Below, piece after piece: positions 1-9,959 of a DNA stretch of 64,000 nt. Origin of the DNA: Acanthosepion lycidas. Taxonomy: Eukaryota; Mollusca; Cephalopoda; Sepiida; Sepiidae. The position numbers and the translations under genes were made by a program. Position 1 is the stretch's first letter; every line of letters begins with the position of its first letter. The stretch covers positions 40,896,581 through 40,960,580 of the forward strand of contig OZ010613.1 of the NCBI GenBank assembly GCA_963932145.1, written 5' to 3'. The notes below the pieces were generated by a model. The model was not told where the DNA came from, did not search any database, and saw nothing but the letters and a program-made list of their open reading frames with translations.

Positions 1-14
1 CATGTTTTTTTTTA

Positions 15-165
15 TTTAATTTTTCTTGTTTTCCTAAACCTTTCTTCTTTTCTGGGCATAAATTAGGTAGAATTTGTCCGAATGTTCCGTATATCCGAGC
101 ACTTTCGGTGATCTTTTAGCCATTATCAAGGATATTTTATTTTTACTTTTAATTGAACGTATGGA
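15..165 (-). repeat. Dispersed repeat with hammerhead-like core (copy 1 of 2)
   Basis: Read on the minus strand this matches 46565-46740: both contain a 'TGATAATGGCTAAAAGA' block followed by 'CCGAAAG' and 'GCTCGGA'. The layout (TGANNA, one extra base, a short stem, GAAA) resembles a hammerhead ribozyme core with one extra nucleotide. Similar blocks are found in Penelope-like retroelement repeats, but the assignment here is inference. There is no coding sequence. Confidence 0.5.
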
Positions 166-172
166 TTGTTTT

Positions 173-288
<116 letters not shown>

Positions 289-551
289 ATAATACTAGTT
301 TGGAAAACCTCGGTTAGCTCAACATGTAATATAGCAAATTGATATCTGAGGAAAAAATTGGAAATAAAAAAAGAAAAAACCAAGAACATAACACTGTACG
401 AATTCTCTCGTCAAGTGCTTGAGTTCCAAGTCATGGTCTTATTTGGTTATCAATAAATATTGTTCCATTATTTGCCTTTTTAGCCAATTTTGCCCTGAAG
501 ATCTGTTTAGGTGAAACCTAGGTAGGTTTGCCTGGCTCCTTAGGATTATTT

Positions 552-552
<1 letters not shown>
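289..552 (+). repeat. TA-flanked dispersed repeat, copy 1
   Basis: Non-coding repeat of about 260 bases bounded on both sides by (TA)n. It shares 'GTGAAACCTAGGTAGGTTT' near its right end and a 'TTGGAAAACCT' start with the copy at 47514-47792. A third copy lies inverted at 7059-7317. The family is not one I can name. Confidence 0.65.

Positions 553-612
<60 letters not shown>
553..612. repeat. (TA)n microsatellite
   Basis: About 60 bases of TA, the right flank of the 289-552 repeat. Confidence 0.97.
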
Positions 613-616
<4 letters not shown>

Positions 617-1205
617 TTCTTTGCGTATCTCCTTTAGATATTTTTTCGGGTAGGATATGTTGAAATACGTTTTTAATACTTAAAATCCTATATCGCCCCA
701 ATTTTTTTTTAATCGCCCATCATTTTTTACTTCAGTTAATCATCGCCCCACCAACAGATGAAATCGCCCACTGATGGACAATATAACCCAGGTTAGGCTA
801 TTGTGGGACAATTCTGAGTGTAGAACTTAAATATAATCTGCCGTGGATTCTCTTCTCTTATTACTGCTGTTGAACCACTACTGCCATTTCTATCTATATA
901 TTTATCTCTTAACGGCTTCCATATTGTATTTATGTCTATGTTGAGCCTACTGATTCTTGGTCATTTGGTCAGATTTTGGGGAAGTGGGTCAGGACGAGAA
1001 ATTTTCAATATCCTTCCGTATCTATATTTTCTTCCGGTGAATCCGATTTATGTGAACCTGTCCCCGGGGAAATTATTCCAGCCATCTGAATTAAAAGGCA
1101 GTGGAAGTTATATTCTTCCATTTTAAAAGGATGAAGTCGAAATGCCTCGTTTTAGGATTTAAGTAAAATGAAAACCAGTTGAAAAACAAGAACAAAATTT
1201 TATCA
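613..1205. other. Anonymous sequence, no feature seen
   Basis: AT-rich unique-looking sequence. The longest frame (932-1126) has no recognisable domain or splice context. I see no RNA gene or transposon end. Confidence 0.6.
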
Positions 1206-1212
1206 GTTTTAC

Positions 1213-1243
1213 TTTCTTTTCAGATTTTCTTTCTTTCTTTTTT

Positions 1244-1275
<32 letters not shown>

Positions 1276-1373
1276 TATTTTCTTCTTCTCTCTTTCGTTC
1301 ATTATTTTTCTCTTGCTTTGTCACTCATCCTTTATTTTTTCTTTATTTTTTCTTTCTTTCTATATTTATTTTT

Positions 1374-1420
<47 letters not shown>

Positions 1421-2341
1421 CCCTTTCTTTATTTATTTCTTTTCTTCTTCTCTCTTTCGTTCATTATTTTTCTCTTGCTTTGTCACTCATCTTTTATTTT
1501 TGACTTTTTTTTTCATACAGTTTCTTCTCTCCTGTGCCAATTTTTTTATTAATTTCATTTTTTATTTTATTCTCTCCCAGTTTTATTCTCGTAACTTAAT
1601 TTTTTTTACTTCTTTTTTAATGTTGTTTGCTTTTTCATGTTTTTGTCTGCTTCTTCAAATCTTTTCATTACCTTTGGTCGTTCTTTCTTTCTTTCTCATC
1701 TTTCCTTTATCTCTCTTCTTTTCTGTCTTTTTCTTCATCGTTTTTCATTTACTTGTTTTTCATCTTTTCTTTCTTTTTTATTTCTTTCTCCTTCTTTTTT
1801 TATTTTTCTCCCTTTCTTATTATTCCTTCTTGTCTTTTTCGTAAATGTTTATATCATATTTGCTCATTAATTTTCTTTCTTTCTTTCTTTCTTGTTTGCT
1901 TGTGATTTCTTTGTCTACTCTTACTCTTACTTTTATGTTTCTCTCTTTATTCTTTTACTTTTCTATCGTTTTTCATTTAGTTTCTTTCTTTCTCTTTCTC
2001 TGTCTCTTTCTCTTTCTCCTTCCTTCTTTCTCTTACTTGTTCCATCTTTTTCGTCAACGTTTTTTATTTACTTTTTCTCATGCTTTCTTTCTTTCTTTCT
2101 TTCTTTTGGGAAACTTCATCTTTCCTTTTCTTTATTTGAGATTTTTCGTCCCTCTTTCTGTCTTTGATTTTTCTTTCTTTTTTCTTTCTTTCTATATTTC
2201 TTTTTTATTTCTTTCTTTCTTTTTTCTTTCTTTCTTTCTATATTTTTTTTCTTTCTTTCTTTTTTCTTTCTTTCTATATTTATTTTTTCTTTCTTTCTTT
2301 CTATATTTATTTTTTCTTTCTTTCTTTCTATATTTATTTTT

Positions 2342-2373
<32 letters not shown>

Positions 2374-2527
2374 TGTCGACTCTTATTCTATTTTTCCTTT
2401 CTGTGTTTTTCTTTAAAATCTTTCATTTTCTTTCTTTCTCTTTCTTATGCTATTTCTTTCTTTCTTTCTTTCTTTCTTTTACTCCTTCTTTTCTTTTTCG
2501 TCAACGGTTTTTTTCGTTTACTTCTGC

Positions 2528-2559
<32 letters not shown>

Positions 2560-2800
2560 TCATTTTTTCTTTCTTTTAACGCTTTGCTTCTCTCATCGTT
2601 TCTTTCCATTACTCTGTTTATCTTTTTTCTTTCTACCTCTATTTTTTTTTATTTTCTTTTTTATTTTCTCTGATTCTTTCTCTCCTTACATCTCTCTCTC
2701 TCTCGCTCTCTTACTTTCTCTATATTACTCTTTCTCTCTTACTATCTCTCTCTTACTATTGTCATTCCTCTTTGATCCCTTCTTTTCTTTCTGACATTCG
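1213..2800. repeat. (TTTC)n polypyrimidine domain
   Basis: About 1.6 kb of T and C on the plus strand built from TTTC blocks with interspersed longer words, including an internal duplication near 1285-1330 and 1437-1490 and a TATATTTATTTTTTC word repeated near 2275-2345. All three plus frames stay open because stop codons need purines, so the FFLSFFLSF proteins are not genes. Confidence 0.93.
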
Positions 2801-3078
2801 TTCTGTCTCTTCACCATGCCTCCATTGTAGGTCCCATTTTCAATAATACATCCTCACCGATGCCCCGCCTTATTTCGTGAATAGACAATTCCCTTAACTC
2901 GATTCTTCGGCTTTTAGAAATGGCAAGCAGAAATTAATCTTATCAAAGGATTTCAATTTCGTTAAATTGTCTTCGAGGTTCACTTGAAAATAAACAGACA
3001 AGTCGAACACAAGATTTTTCTTTTGTCGTCTTTTATCCTTATTTTCTTAATTAAACAAATGTCATCCTCCTACGTTTA

Positions 3079-3080
<2 letters not shown>
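2801..3080. other. Anonymous sequence
   Basis: Unique-looking AT-rich sequence between the pyrimidine tract and a TC/TA microsatellite. No domain, RNA or element end recognised. Confidence 0.5.

Positions 3081-3151
<71 letters not shown>
3081..3151. repeat. (TC)n-(TA)n compound microsatellite
   Basis: A TC run passes directly into about 45 bases of TA. The array stops a few bases before the 3' terminus of the minus-strand Helitron at 3156. Confidence 0.95.
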
Positions 3152-3153
<2 letters not shown>

Positions 3154-3155
3154 AA

Positions 3156-3877
3156 CTAGCAGCATGGCCCGGCGTTGCCCGTGCGTACGACTCATACAGC
3201 AATCGCTATCACTTGACTTAAAATATTTTTGCCCTTCTTTGCCTTTAAAGGAGTGCCATTTTCCGTGCTGATGTTGCTACATGCCTTACTTCTTGCCTAT
3301 CTCACACTGTGAATTTTTTCTAAGTTCTATACTAAACATTAAATCTGTTGCGAAAAAAGAACTAAACAAAATGAACACAAAACGATCAGCTTTTAAAAAG
3401 GACTCGTAACTGGAAAAACCAAATGAAAAAAGAATGTTAACACAAATACTTTTTCACACCCAACCCAGTTCTGCGGAATCAGATTCAACGTTGAGTTTAA
3501 GCAAGCGAATGATCCAATTGGAGTAAAGTGCCATGCAGATTTAAATTTTTCCCACTTGTGACGAATGCAGCTATCGATTTTTTTGCATGCTAGCATGGTA
3601 GTTAGCATCCTTGTCAGTCAGCTGTTGGCTCTCACGCTGGCCAATAGAATCTTCCTGCCTATTCGTGGCAGCCAGCTATAGGCTTTCACTCTGGCCAGTA
3701 AAAAATGGCCGCAAACTACATGAAAACTGCCCTAGAAGCATGAAATCATCGATTATTTCCACTATCGATGGGAGTTGGGAAATGCAAAGTCGGTCTTGTC
3801 CTTCCCGCTAACTTGGAGCATGTGCATGTAAATTTTGGTGCAAATCCGTGGAAAATTCCGGCCGTGCATTCGTCACA

Positions 3878-3942
<65 letters not shown>

Positions 3943-3963
3943 CCTGCCTTTTATAGATAGAGA
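3156..3963 (-). mobile_element. Non-autonomous Helitron A
   Basis: On the minus strand it starts with TC (TCTCTATCTATAAAAGG), carries a (TG)n run close to the 5' end, and finishes with a GC-rich hairpin (CGGGC...GCCGGGC) followed by CTAG, matching the Helitron rule of 5' TC, 3' hairpin and CTRR. The base after CTAG is T, as expected for insertion at an A-T step. No Rep or helicase domain is present, so mobility would need a partner. Homologues lie at 35409-36177 (near full length) and 44741-44959 (5' part). Frames inside it, including a CV repeat frame, are artefacts. Confidence 0.82.
3889..3938. repeat. (CA)n microsatellite inside Helitron A
   Basis: Pure CA run near the Helitron 5' end. 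It is also present, shorter, in the copy ending at 44959 and reduced to a few TG units in the copy starting at 35409. Confidence 0.95.
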
Positions 3964-4330
3964 CCATTTCACTCCAAACAAAGCGATAATGTTACTAGGA
4001 CGCAAGGACGTATTAAAATTGAATAAGAATGAAAAGAAAGGACAATAAAACAATAAAAGAAAAGGTTTCAAAAGACACAAAATGGCGATCGACGTTGCGT
4101 TATTTTCTTTTAAAGATCCTGGATAGCAAGGAAGAAAGAAATCCATAGGCGAGAAGCTAGTTCAACAGTATCTAGATAGTTGAACAGTCAAACGATGAGA
4201 CCTTGTTGCCAATCTAGTAGCACCAATTAGCGAAACTCTTTAGAACAATTGACATGGACGTATTTGCAGAAAAGACACGGTGAAAGCCACGTCAAGTGAA
4301 GATGCCAGGTTGCAATCATTTACATTAGTG
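3964..4330 (-). pseudogene. LINE 3'-end remnant (family L-a)
   Basis: This aligns by eye with 11700-12395, 13235-13395 and 28825-29110: shared words include 'TTTCACTCCAA', a 'CTAGGACGCAAGG'-like start, 'GACGTTGCGTT', 'GCCAATCTAGTAGCA' and 'GATGCCAGGT'. The longer copy at 11700-12395 encodes, on the minus strand, the C-terminal part of a non-LTR retrotransposon ORF2. Here no long frame survives. Confidence 0.6.
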
Positions 4331-4362
4331 CTTCTAAAACTATCTGATTTGGCCGTCTGGCA

Positions 4363-4598
4363 TGGGTTGGTGCATAATTATCAGGCGTTTTTTAAATAAT
4401 ATTTATTATGAAAAAAGAAACATAACCATTCGACAATAACATTTTTAAATGATTATTTCGAAGCGTATGATTATTGACATGCATTTTTATAACCTGAAAA
4501 TAAAATAATATTTTTATCAAAAAAGTAAACAAAACAGCAATTTTTATTAACAAATAACTCATTTGCAAAAACGCCTGATAATTATGCACCATCCCAAT
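4363..4598. mobile_element. Mariner-type MITE with 25-bp inverted ends
   Basis: The left end reads GGTTGGTGCATAATTATCAG followed by GCG and a T run; the right end is its near-exact inverse, with one mismatch in CACCATCC. The right end is followed by TA. The 236-base interior is AT-rich and non-coding. A loose copy of the right end lies at 5183-5210. The TGGTGCA ends resemble those of the mariner elements elsewhere in this window. Confidence 0.75.
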
Positions 4599-4765
4599 AC
4601 TATAGAAATTTATAATAAGTTATTCTATTTACGCAGAGAATGTTATGATAGATATTAAATACTCCAATTAAGAATTATTTTAATATAGACATTTATTAAA
4701 AATTACAATAGAATTTCAATGTCGCATTATAACAGGAAAATCCCTTTTTGTCTCTGTAATTTTCA

Positions 4766-4900
4766 GTGGTGTAATGGTGGGCGGGTCGGTTTGAGGAATT
4801 GGAGGGCCGAGTTCGAATTCCAATTCATTGGTAATATCCTTGGGAGTGGCATATAATAATTTCTTCTCCCTGAATCCAGGTGAAGGAAACTGAATTCAAG
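4766..4900 (+). repeat. tRNA-headed SINE (family B), copy 1
   Basis: A box A-like 'GTGTAATGGTGGGCGG' is followed about 30 bases later by box B 'CCGAGTTCGAATTCC'. This is the polymerase III head of a SINE family found repeatedly here (best full copy 55508-55745). The tail is degenerate. Confidence 0.65.
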
Positions 4901-5095
4901 CTTCTTGAGGCCTCGCAAGTTCTACTTCTTTAGGCGAAGGAATAAAGAACGTAACTTCAAAAGCAAATCCACCCCTGAGAGGAGGGACGATGTAACCTGA
5001 ACATCAGGAACCGGAAAGCCATTCCATTTTGAATATCACCAGGAATCACAAATATGGTAACCACAGCGGGGCAAAGCTTAGGTACCTCAAGAAAG

Positions 5096-5180
5096 AGGGC
5101 ACGTTGGTGTAATGGTGAGCGGCTCGGACTTAGAGAAGCAGAGAGCCGAGTTCGAATTACACTGAAATTCATTACATTTA
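5096..5180 (+). repeat. SINE family B head fragment
   Basis: Box A 'GTGTAATGGTGAGCGGC' and box B 'CCGAGTTCGAATTAC' with the typical spacing. The 3' part is replaced by the MITE end at 5183-5210. Confidence 0.65.
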
Positions 5181-5182
5181 CC

Positions 5183-5210
5183 TGATAATTATGCACCAAC
5201 CCAATATTAA
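5183..5210. mobile_element. MITE end fragment
   Basis: 'CCTGATAATTATGCACCAAC' repeats the right terminus of the 4363-4598 element and is followed by CCAATA. Confidence 0.6.
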
Positions 5211-5339
5211 TTTGTTCCGGAAACGATATATAATACAGTTGGCTATTTTTTATCTTCTGTTTTTTTTTTTTTTGCAAAAAATAATTCAATATCAAAACAT
5301 AAAAAGTAATTAAAAAAAAACGGTTTGTTAACACAAAGG

Positions 5340-5612
5340 TAAAAGAATATCGAAATATTGAGTCGGGACACTAGATTAGATATGACAGCAGTATTTAATG
5401 CACGAACGAACGAAACATTTATAAATGTGCAAGATGTAGTCTGTCGAAAAAAATTATCTTCCACGGACAGTGAACCAACTTTCCTAGCAGCAGGCCTATC
5501 GATTAATTCAATATAATTACTCTACTCTATGCAATTAGAAAATGTGAGCCCAAGAAGGTACAAAGAGCTGCTCTCTTGGAGGTTAGCATCAGCCATGCTG
5601 ATGGCGGATGTT
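5340..5612 (-). pseudogene. LINE ORF2 tail remnant (family L-a)
   Basis: Parallel to 12210-12395: both have 'ATGGCAACAGTATTCAAT'-like or 'ATGACAGCAGTATTTAAT' blocks, an 'AAATGTGCAAGATG' or 'AAATGACCAAGATG' block, and a 'TGTAGTTGCTCTACT'-like block. No open frame of useful length is left. Confidence 0.55.
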
Positions 5613-5838
5613 GTAAACTATAATCAGTTCAAATTATAACCCGATACTATTTCTGTCGTAGTTTCGTCTTCAAAGTTAGGATTTATGGATTTTTACCAGG
5701 GCGCCTGCGTCGCAACCGGATGATATCACGAGTGCGGTCTGCAAAGAATGGTTTCTCCCAAAACTTCGTTGAGATTTCAAGATTACATATAACGTAGTTT
5801 TGCATAATTTTATATTGCATAATTATTTGCATAATTTT

Positions 5839-5845
5839 ACACACA

Positions 5846-5929
<84 letters not shown>
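5839..5929. repeat. (CA)n-(TA)n compound microsatellite
   Basis: CA run with one interruption followed by about 50 bases of TA. Confidence 0.95.
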
Positions 5930-5930
<1 letters not shown>

Positions 5931-6065
5931 AGTACTGTTGAATGACAAGCTGATTCTATAAACAACAGCCAAAGCTTTTCAGTAAAATGAATCGAACATT
6001 GTGGCTGACTGGCATTTGTTTACATTTGTAAAAACAATACGCTAGATTTAGCTAGCTCATTCTGC

Positions 6066-6205
6066 CGAATGAAGAAGATAGCTTAATAGTAGAAACTCTG
6101 ACTGGCACCAAATTGGCTGGGTTTCAATCCTGGCTTGAGGCATTCGGGTGTCTGGTCGCACTGAGGAGCTGTGATACAACGAAACAGTACTGTCTGCGAA
6201 TGGCA
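6066..6205 (+). repeat. SINE-C copy 1: tRNA-like head plus hammerhead fold
   Basis: Box A-like 'TAGCTTAATAGTAGAAAC' and box B 'GGGTTTCAATCC' give a tRNA-derived head. About 25 bases downstream comes a hammerhead fold, and the element then runs directly into a CA/TA microsatellite. Two further copies are on the minus strand at 6741-6876 and 8849-8935. The element is about 140 bases, short for a SINE, with the ribozyme as its last module. Confidence 0.72.
6156..6199 (+). ncRNA. Type I hammerhead ribozyme fold, nearly intact
   Basis: In order: stem I strand TCGCA, core CTGAGGA (consensus CTGANGA), stem II GCTGT-GAT-ACAAC (one mismatch of five), GAAA, stem III ACAG-TA-CTGT closed by the conserved A-U pair, cleavage nucleotide C, then stem I partner TGCGA. 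All invariant core bases are present. Expected self-cleavage is after the C at 6194. Activity is inferred from the fold only. Confidence 0.72.
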
Positions 6206-6206
6206 C

Positions 6207-6237
6207 ACACGCACACACACACACACACACATATATA
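6207..6237. repeat. (CA)n-(TA)n microsatellite
   Basis: Short CA run passing into TATA immediately after the hammerhead of SINE-C copy 1. Confidence 0.9.
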
Positions 6238-6740
6238 GTTTGGTGACCCGTATGGATAATTCCAAGGAGGATGCAATCCAGAGAGCTCAATGTAAAAACA
6301 GAGCAAATATTAATTTAATTAAAATTAGAAAACAGACAACCTTAAGGATCCAGTGATTATATTTTGTTTCCGCAGGAAGTTGTTTTTTTTTCTTCTGCTT
6401 CTTCAGTTCACATTTTAATCATAAAAATGATTGCAAATTTACATATTATTTTCATACACTTCTGAGGGGTAGTTTTAAGTTGATGTAAGGTGATATAGAA
6501 GTGGAGGAGTAGGACGACAGATATGGCCGAAATTAGAGAGGGAAGGGAGAGATAGGAATAATTTTAAATCTATTTTTATTAAAATACTTAAGAGTAAGTG
6601 AGGGTGGTAAGGACCAGACATCGACCTATTGAATAAGTCATCTGACAGGAGACGAGACAAAGAGAAAAAAAAGAAGAAAAGATATAAGAAAGCAAATGTG
6701 GAATCAGAGGTGGGAGGAAAAGAGGAAATATAAATATATA
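6238..6740. other. Anonymous sequence
   Basis: AT-rich, then GA-rich near 6480-6720. I recognise no domain in any frame and no element end. Confidence 0.5.
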
Positions 6741-6876
6741 ATGTCATTCACAGACAGACTGTTTCGCTGTATCACAGCTCATAAGTGCGGCTAGACATCC
6801 GGTTGCCTCTAGCTAGGATCGAAACCCGACTGAATTGGTATCAGGCGGATATTCTACCACTAAGCTGTCGGAGCAC
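6741..6876 (-). repeat. SINE-C copy 2
   Basis: The minus strand shows box A-like 'CAGCTTAGTGGTAGAAT', box B 'GGGTTTCGATCC', then the hammerhead module and an AT-rich tail. This is the copy with the most tRNA-like head. Confidence 0.75.
6745..6790 (-). ncRNA. Hammerhead fold, core mutated
   Basis: Stem II GCTGT-GAT-ACAGC, GAAA and stem III ACAG-T-CTGT are perfect, but the core reads CTTATGA in place of CTGANGA, losing an invariant G, and stem I relies on G-U pairs. Probably inactive. Confidence 0.6.
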
Positions 6877-7034
6877 GGTTGGGATAAAGGTGGATTTATG
6901 GCGTATTTATTTTAGGAAACACGTCCAGTGACCGACAGTGACTCAATTCGGCTTGCGAAGAGTCTCGCTATATAGCTATAATAGTCACTGTTTACAAACC
7001 CATACCCCAGCCCGAGAGTGCTCAACTGGAATTA

Positions 7035-7058
7035 ATATATATATATATATATATATAT
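7035..7058. repeat. (TA)n microsatellite
   Basis: Twelve TA units bordering the inverted copy of the TA-flanked repeat. Confidence 0.93.
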
Positions 7059-7313
7059 GACTCTTTAGGTTAAACTGGGTCTTCTCTACTTAATGTATTG
7101 AGCACTTTATTTAGTTATTTTACTTACTCGTATCGTTTTTTTTTTCTTTGGGCTTTGAACTCGTATGCTAGACGATTATTTTCGGTTAATGTACATGTTG
7201 TTGGTTCTTTCTTCTTTTATACCTTTTTTTCCCTTTGGTATTGGTTTGAATATTTGCAATTCAAGACACCAAATGTTTTCCGGACGAGTATAATTTCTTA
7301 TAAGATTATTACT

Positions 7314-7317
<4 letters not shown>
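7059..7317 (-). repeat. TA-flanked dispersed repeat, copy 2 (inverted)
   Basis: Its reverse complement follows 47514-47792 block by block: 'CTCTTTAGGTT', 'CTCTACTT..TGTATTGAG', 'TTTGGGCTTTGAACTCG' against 'TTTGGACTCCGAGCTTG', and 'GGTATTGGTTTGA' against 'GATATTGGTTTGT'. Again (TA)n lies on both sides. Confidence 0.65.

Positions 7318-7380
<63 letters not shown>
7318..7380. repeat. (TA)n microsatellite
   Basis: About 60 bases of TA sitting between the TA-flanked repeat and the pogo-like element; its last TA can serve as that element's left target duplication. Confidence 0.95.
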
Positions 7381-8095
7381 CAGTGAGCCCCCCATATTCG
7401 CGGCGGTTAGGGACCAGAACCGGCCGCTAATATTTAGAATCCGCGAATACTTGTAACCCCCCTCCCTAAAAGTGCTTATAAGTTCCTATTTTGATTGTTA
7501 AAATCCCATATGCCTTAAACTTTTATCCTAAACAATTTATAAACATTTCAGACCCTTTTAAAAACATTTTTGAAAAATAGTATTTATGACCATACACTTA
7601 GCGTAAATTTTCTTTCATACGATCAATAACCGTTTTAAATTACGCATAGATCGATGCAACTATTGAAAATATTGTATAAAATATATGTAACAAGACATAA
7701 AATATAAAGTTTAAAATATTTTCTAAAAACAGAACTGTGATGATGCCCCCTGATTTAGCATAAGCCACTTTTAAGACCCCCAGCCGCAGCTCCTAACAAA
7801 GAATAAAGCACAAACACTGTACATGTTTTTGCGTTTACAATGAAGATGTACAATTCTGACAGTTTTTACCATAATAGACTTATATTTTAAGTCACTTAAA
7901 TAACAGGAAAATAATACAAGAATATTATAAATATGTTCTATCGAAAAAAAATACGCGAATCGAGGGAGTTGTCAGCGAATAATTTGTACATATGTTCTTC
8001 AGAAACACACGCGCGCATAAGTACATAAGTTCTAAAGAAAAATTTGCGAATGTATGAAGCTGCGAATGCTGAAACGCGAATAGGTGAGGGCTCAC

Positions 8096-8097
<2 letters not shown>
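7381..8097. mobile_element. Non-autonomous pogo/Tigger-like DNA transposon
   Basis: The left end is CAGTGAGCCCCCCATATTCG and the right end, inverted, is CAGTGAGCCCTCACCTATTC, both leading into CGCG-containing words, as in Tigger/pogo ends that begin CAGT and carry 'ATTCGCG'-like words. The left flank is TA; the right flank is a TG microsatellite, so the TA duplication is lost or hidden. The 717-base interior has no transposase; short 'GCGAAT' words recur near 7970-8085. Confidence 0.7.
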
Positions 8098-8145
<48 letters not shown>

Positions 8146-8215
8146 TACACACACATATATATATATCTTTTGTCTGTGTATGTATGTATATATATATATA
8201 TATATATCTTTTGTC

Positions 8216-8263
<48 letters not shown>

Positions 8264-8284
8264 ATGGAGATATCTATCTATATT

Positions 8285-8367
<83 letters not shown>

Positions 8368-8412
8368 CTGTGTGTGTATGTGTATGTGTGTGTATATATA
8401 TAAATACATATA
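8098..8412. repeat. Compound TG/TA/TATC/TC microsatellite
   Basis: Blocks of TG, TA, a twice-repeated 'ATCTTTTGTCTGTGT' spacer, TATC tetramers, TC and again TA and TG. All open frames through it are simple-repeat artefacts. Confidence 0.95.
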
Positions 8413-8790
8413 GTCACGTTCTCCCTCGTTTTAGGCTTTCTCTGTAGAAGAATTAAACGGCAGAAAGATGTTAATTCCCTTCGTTTAAATTGATGTTGGA
8501 TTTTGCCAATACTTCTGGTAGGAAATCAAATAAAAGTATTGATTGGATATTGATTAAACAAGACAAAAAAAATGATATTATAATAAGACATGCTTCATGT
8601 TAGCCACTCACCGGGTCGACTTTCTCCATCAGAATACAACTATCAATTTTAATTATTTCAAGCACTATTAAATTAACGCTGTCATAATATCGGTAATGTC
8701 TAGCCAACATTTATTATTTTCTAACTGTACAGGAAAAAGCTCATAATTACAAGACGAGGCTCATATATTCAAGAGTAAGATACATATATA
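8413..8790. other. Anonymous sequence
   Basis: AT-rich with no recognised feature. It ends in an exact palindrome, 'ACTCGAGTCGAGT', at the start of the next TA array. Confidence 0.5.
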
Positions 8791-8800
8791 CTCGAGTCGA

Positions 8801-8802
<2 letters not shown>

Positions 8803-8848
<46 letters not shown>
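8803..8848. repeat. (TA)n microsatellite
   Basis: TA array directly abutting the tail of SINE-C copy 3. Confidence 0.95.
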
Positions 8849-8850
<2 letters not shown>

Positions 8851-8935
8851 TTCGCAGACAGTACTGTTTCGCTGTATCACAGCTCCTCAGTGCGACTAGA
8901 CATCCGAATACTTCAAACCCAAACGATCAGTCAGA
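8849..8935 (-). repeat. SINE-C copy 3, truncated to the ribozyme module
   Basis: Minus-strand copy keeping the region between the tRNA head and the tail; the tRNA head itself is missing. Its 3' end abuts (TA)n just as the other copies abut TA or CA arrays. Confidence 0.7.
8851..8895 (-). ncRNA. Type I hammerhead ribozyme, complete consensus
   Basis: Minus strand, in order: TCGCA (stem I), CTGAGGA, GCTGT-GAT-ACAGC (perfect five-pair stem II), GAAA, ACAG-TA-CTGT (stem III including the A15.1-U16.1 pair), C (cleavage nucleotide 17), TGCGA (stem I partner). Every invariant base of the CTGANGA...GAAA...TH core is present and all stems pair. Known family behaviour is cis-cleavage 3' of the C, leaving 2',3'-cyclic phosphate and 5'-OH ends. 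Its function in a SINE transcript is inference. Confidence 0.82.
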
Positions 8936-9640
8936 CTTTCTAATCACTTCGCTAAGAAGACTTAATGGGACATTAATTTACTATCAATTCCTTGAATAAC
9001 ATGATCCTAATATTTAAATTGTTGAGAATTGATGATCCTGTGCCGAGTACTTTTGACAATATCAAATTATCATCCTCAGGGCAGAATATTTTCATTTATA
9101 GGTAAACATTAAGACGAAATAAATGTAGTGAAGACCGAAAGATGTTTTTAAGATGTTTTTAAGATGGAAATATTACACCCTGAAGATGACAATTTGAAAT
9201 TGTCGAATTGTTGAGTAATTTAAAGCATTAATAATAAAAAAAATATAAATTAAGTTACCTCCCTTACATGTATATTATTCTTAACAGTTAATTTTTAAAG
9301 TGACTATAACGGAGAGCGTTCATACGTGTTCATAATTATAACAGGCGCGTTTCATGCGCATTTACAAAATAATTGACAACTATCAATTACTTTAATTTTT
9401 TGTCTTAGAATTTCACCCTTGAAGGATAATCTTGGATGAGATTGAAAGTATTTGGGAAAAAAAAAATCCGGCTTCTTCCTTGGATCTGATTTCTTACCTT
9501 GACTGGCTATTCATTACACCACCCGCACATCCACTCTTCTCAGAACGAATAACAGAGAAATTGTGTACAGAGTGTAATGTCAAAGCCTAAGTCCAGTAGA
9601 TGTATATAAACCTGAACTACTCAAGAAAGACATGGTTTGA
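8936..9640. repeat. AT-rich region with an inverted pair of hammerhead-like blocks
   Basis: Near 9035-9090 (minus) and 9178-9220 (plus) two blocks read CTGAGGAT or CTGAAGAT, a short stem (GATAAT/ATTGTC and GACAAT/ATTGTC), then AAAA or GAAT. They resemble a hammerhead core with one extra base before stem II and a damaged GAAA. No coding sequence is seen. Confidence 0.4.
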
Positions 9641-9654
9641 ATTCAGATTCGCCC

Positions 9655-9832
9655 TTCTTTTTGAGGGGTAGCCACTGAAGAAAAGAGAGACTAATTTGCC
9701 CTGTTTTTAATGAGAAAAGATAGATTCATTTTTTCCCAAGGACATTATGGCGATTTGAATGTCCTAAAGTTAAACTCGAACTTATGGATTCCATTTTCAG
9801 CTCCGATAACCGCTACGCTACCCGCAACGTCC
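9655..9832 (-). repeat. SINE family B (minus)
   Basis: The inverse of the tail words 'CCATTAAAGA..' and 'CCTTGGGAAAA' and a damaged box B ('AAGTTCGAGTTTAAC' read on minus) end at an inverted box A near 9805-9832 ('GGGTAGCGTAGCGGTT'). Confidence 0.5.
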
Positions 9833-9959
9833 ATATATGATTCCCATCTGTAAAGGTATCCAGTCACTTAAAAAGGAATGTTCCCCATTGGCACTGACAA
9901 AACGATTGGAAAAATAGAATACGTATATAAAAGATGCTTCGTGTTGCGTTGATTATTGA

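Noticed and set aside
3746..4146. Cys-Val and Thr-His repeat frames
   Set aside because: Translation of (CA)n inside Helitron A.
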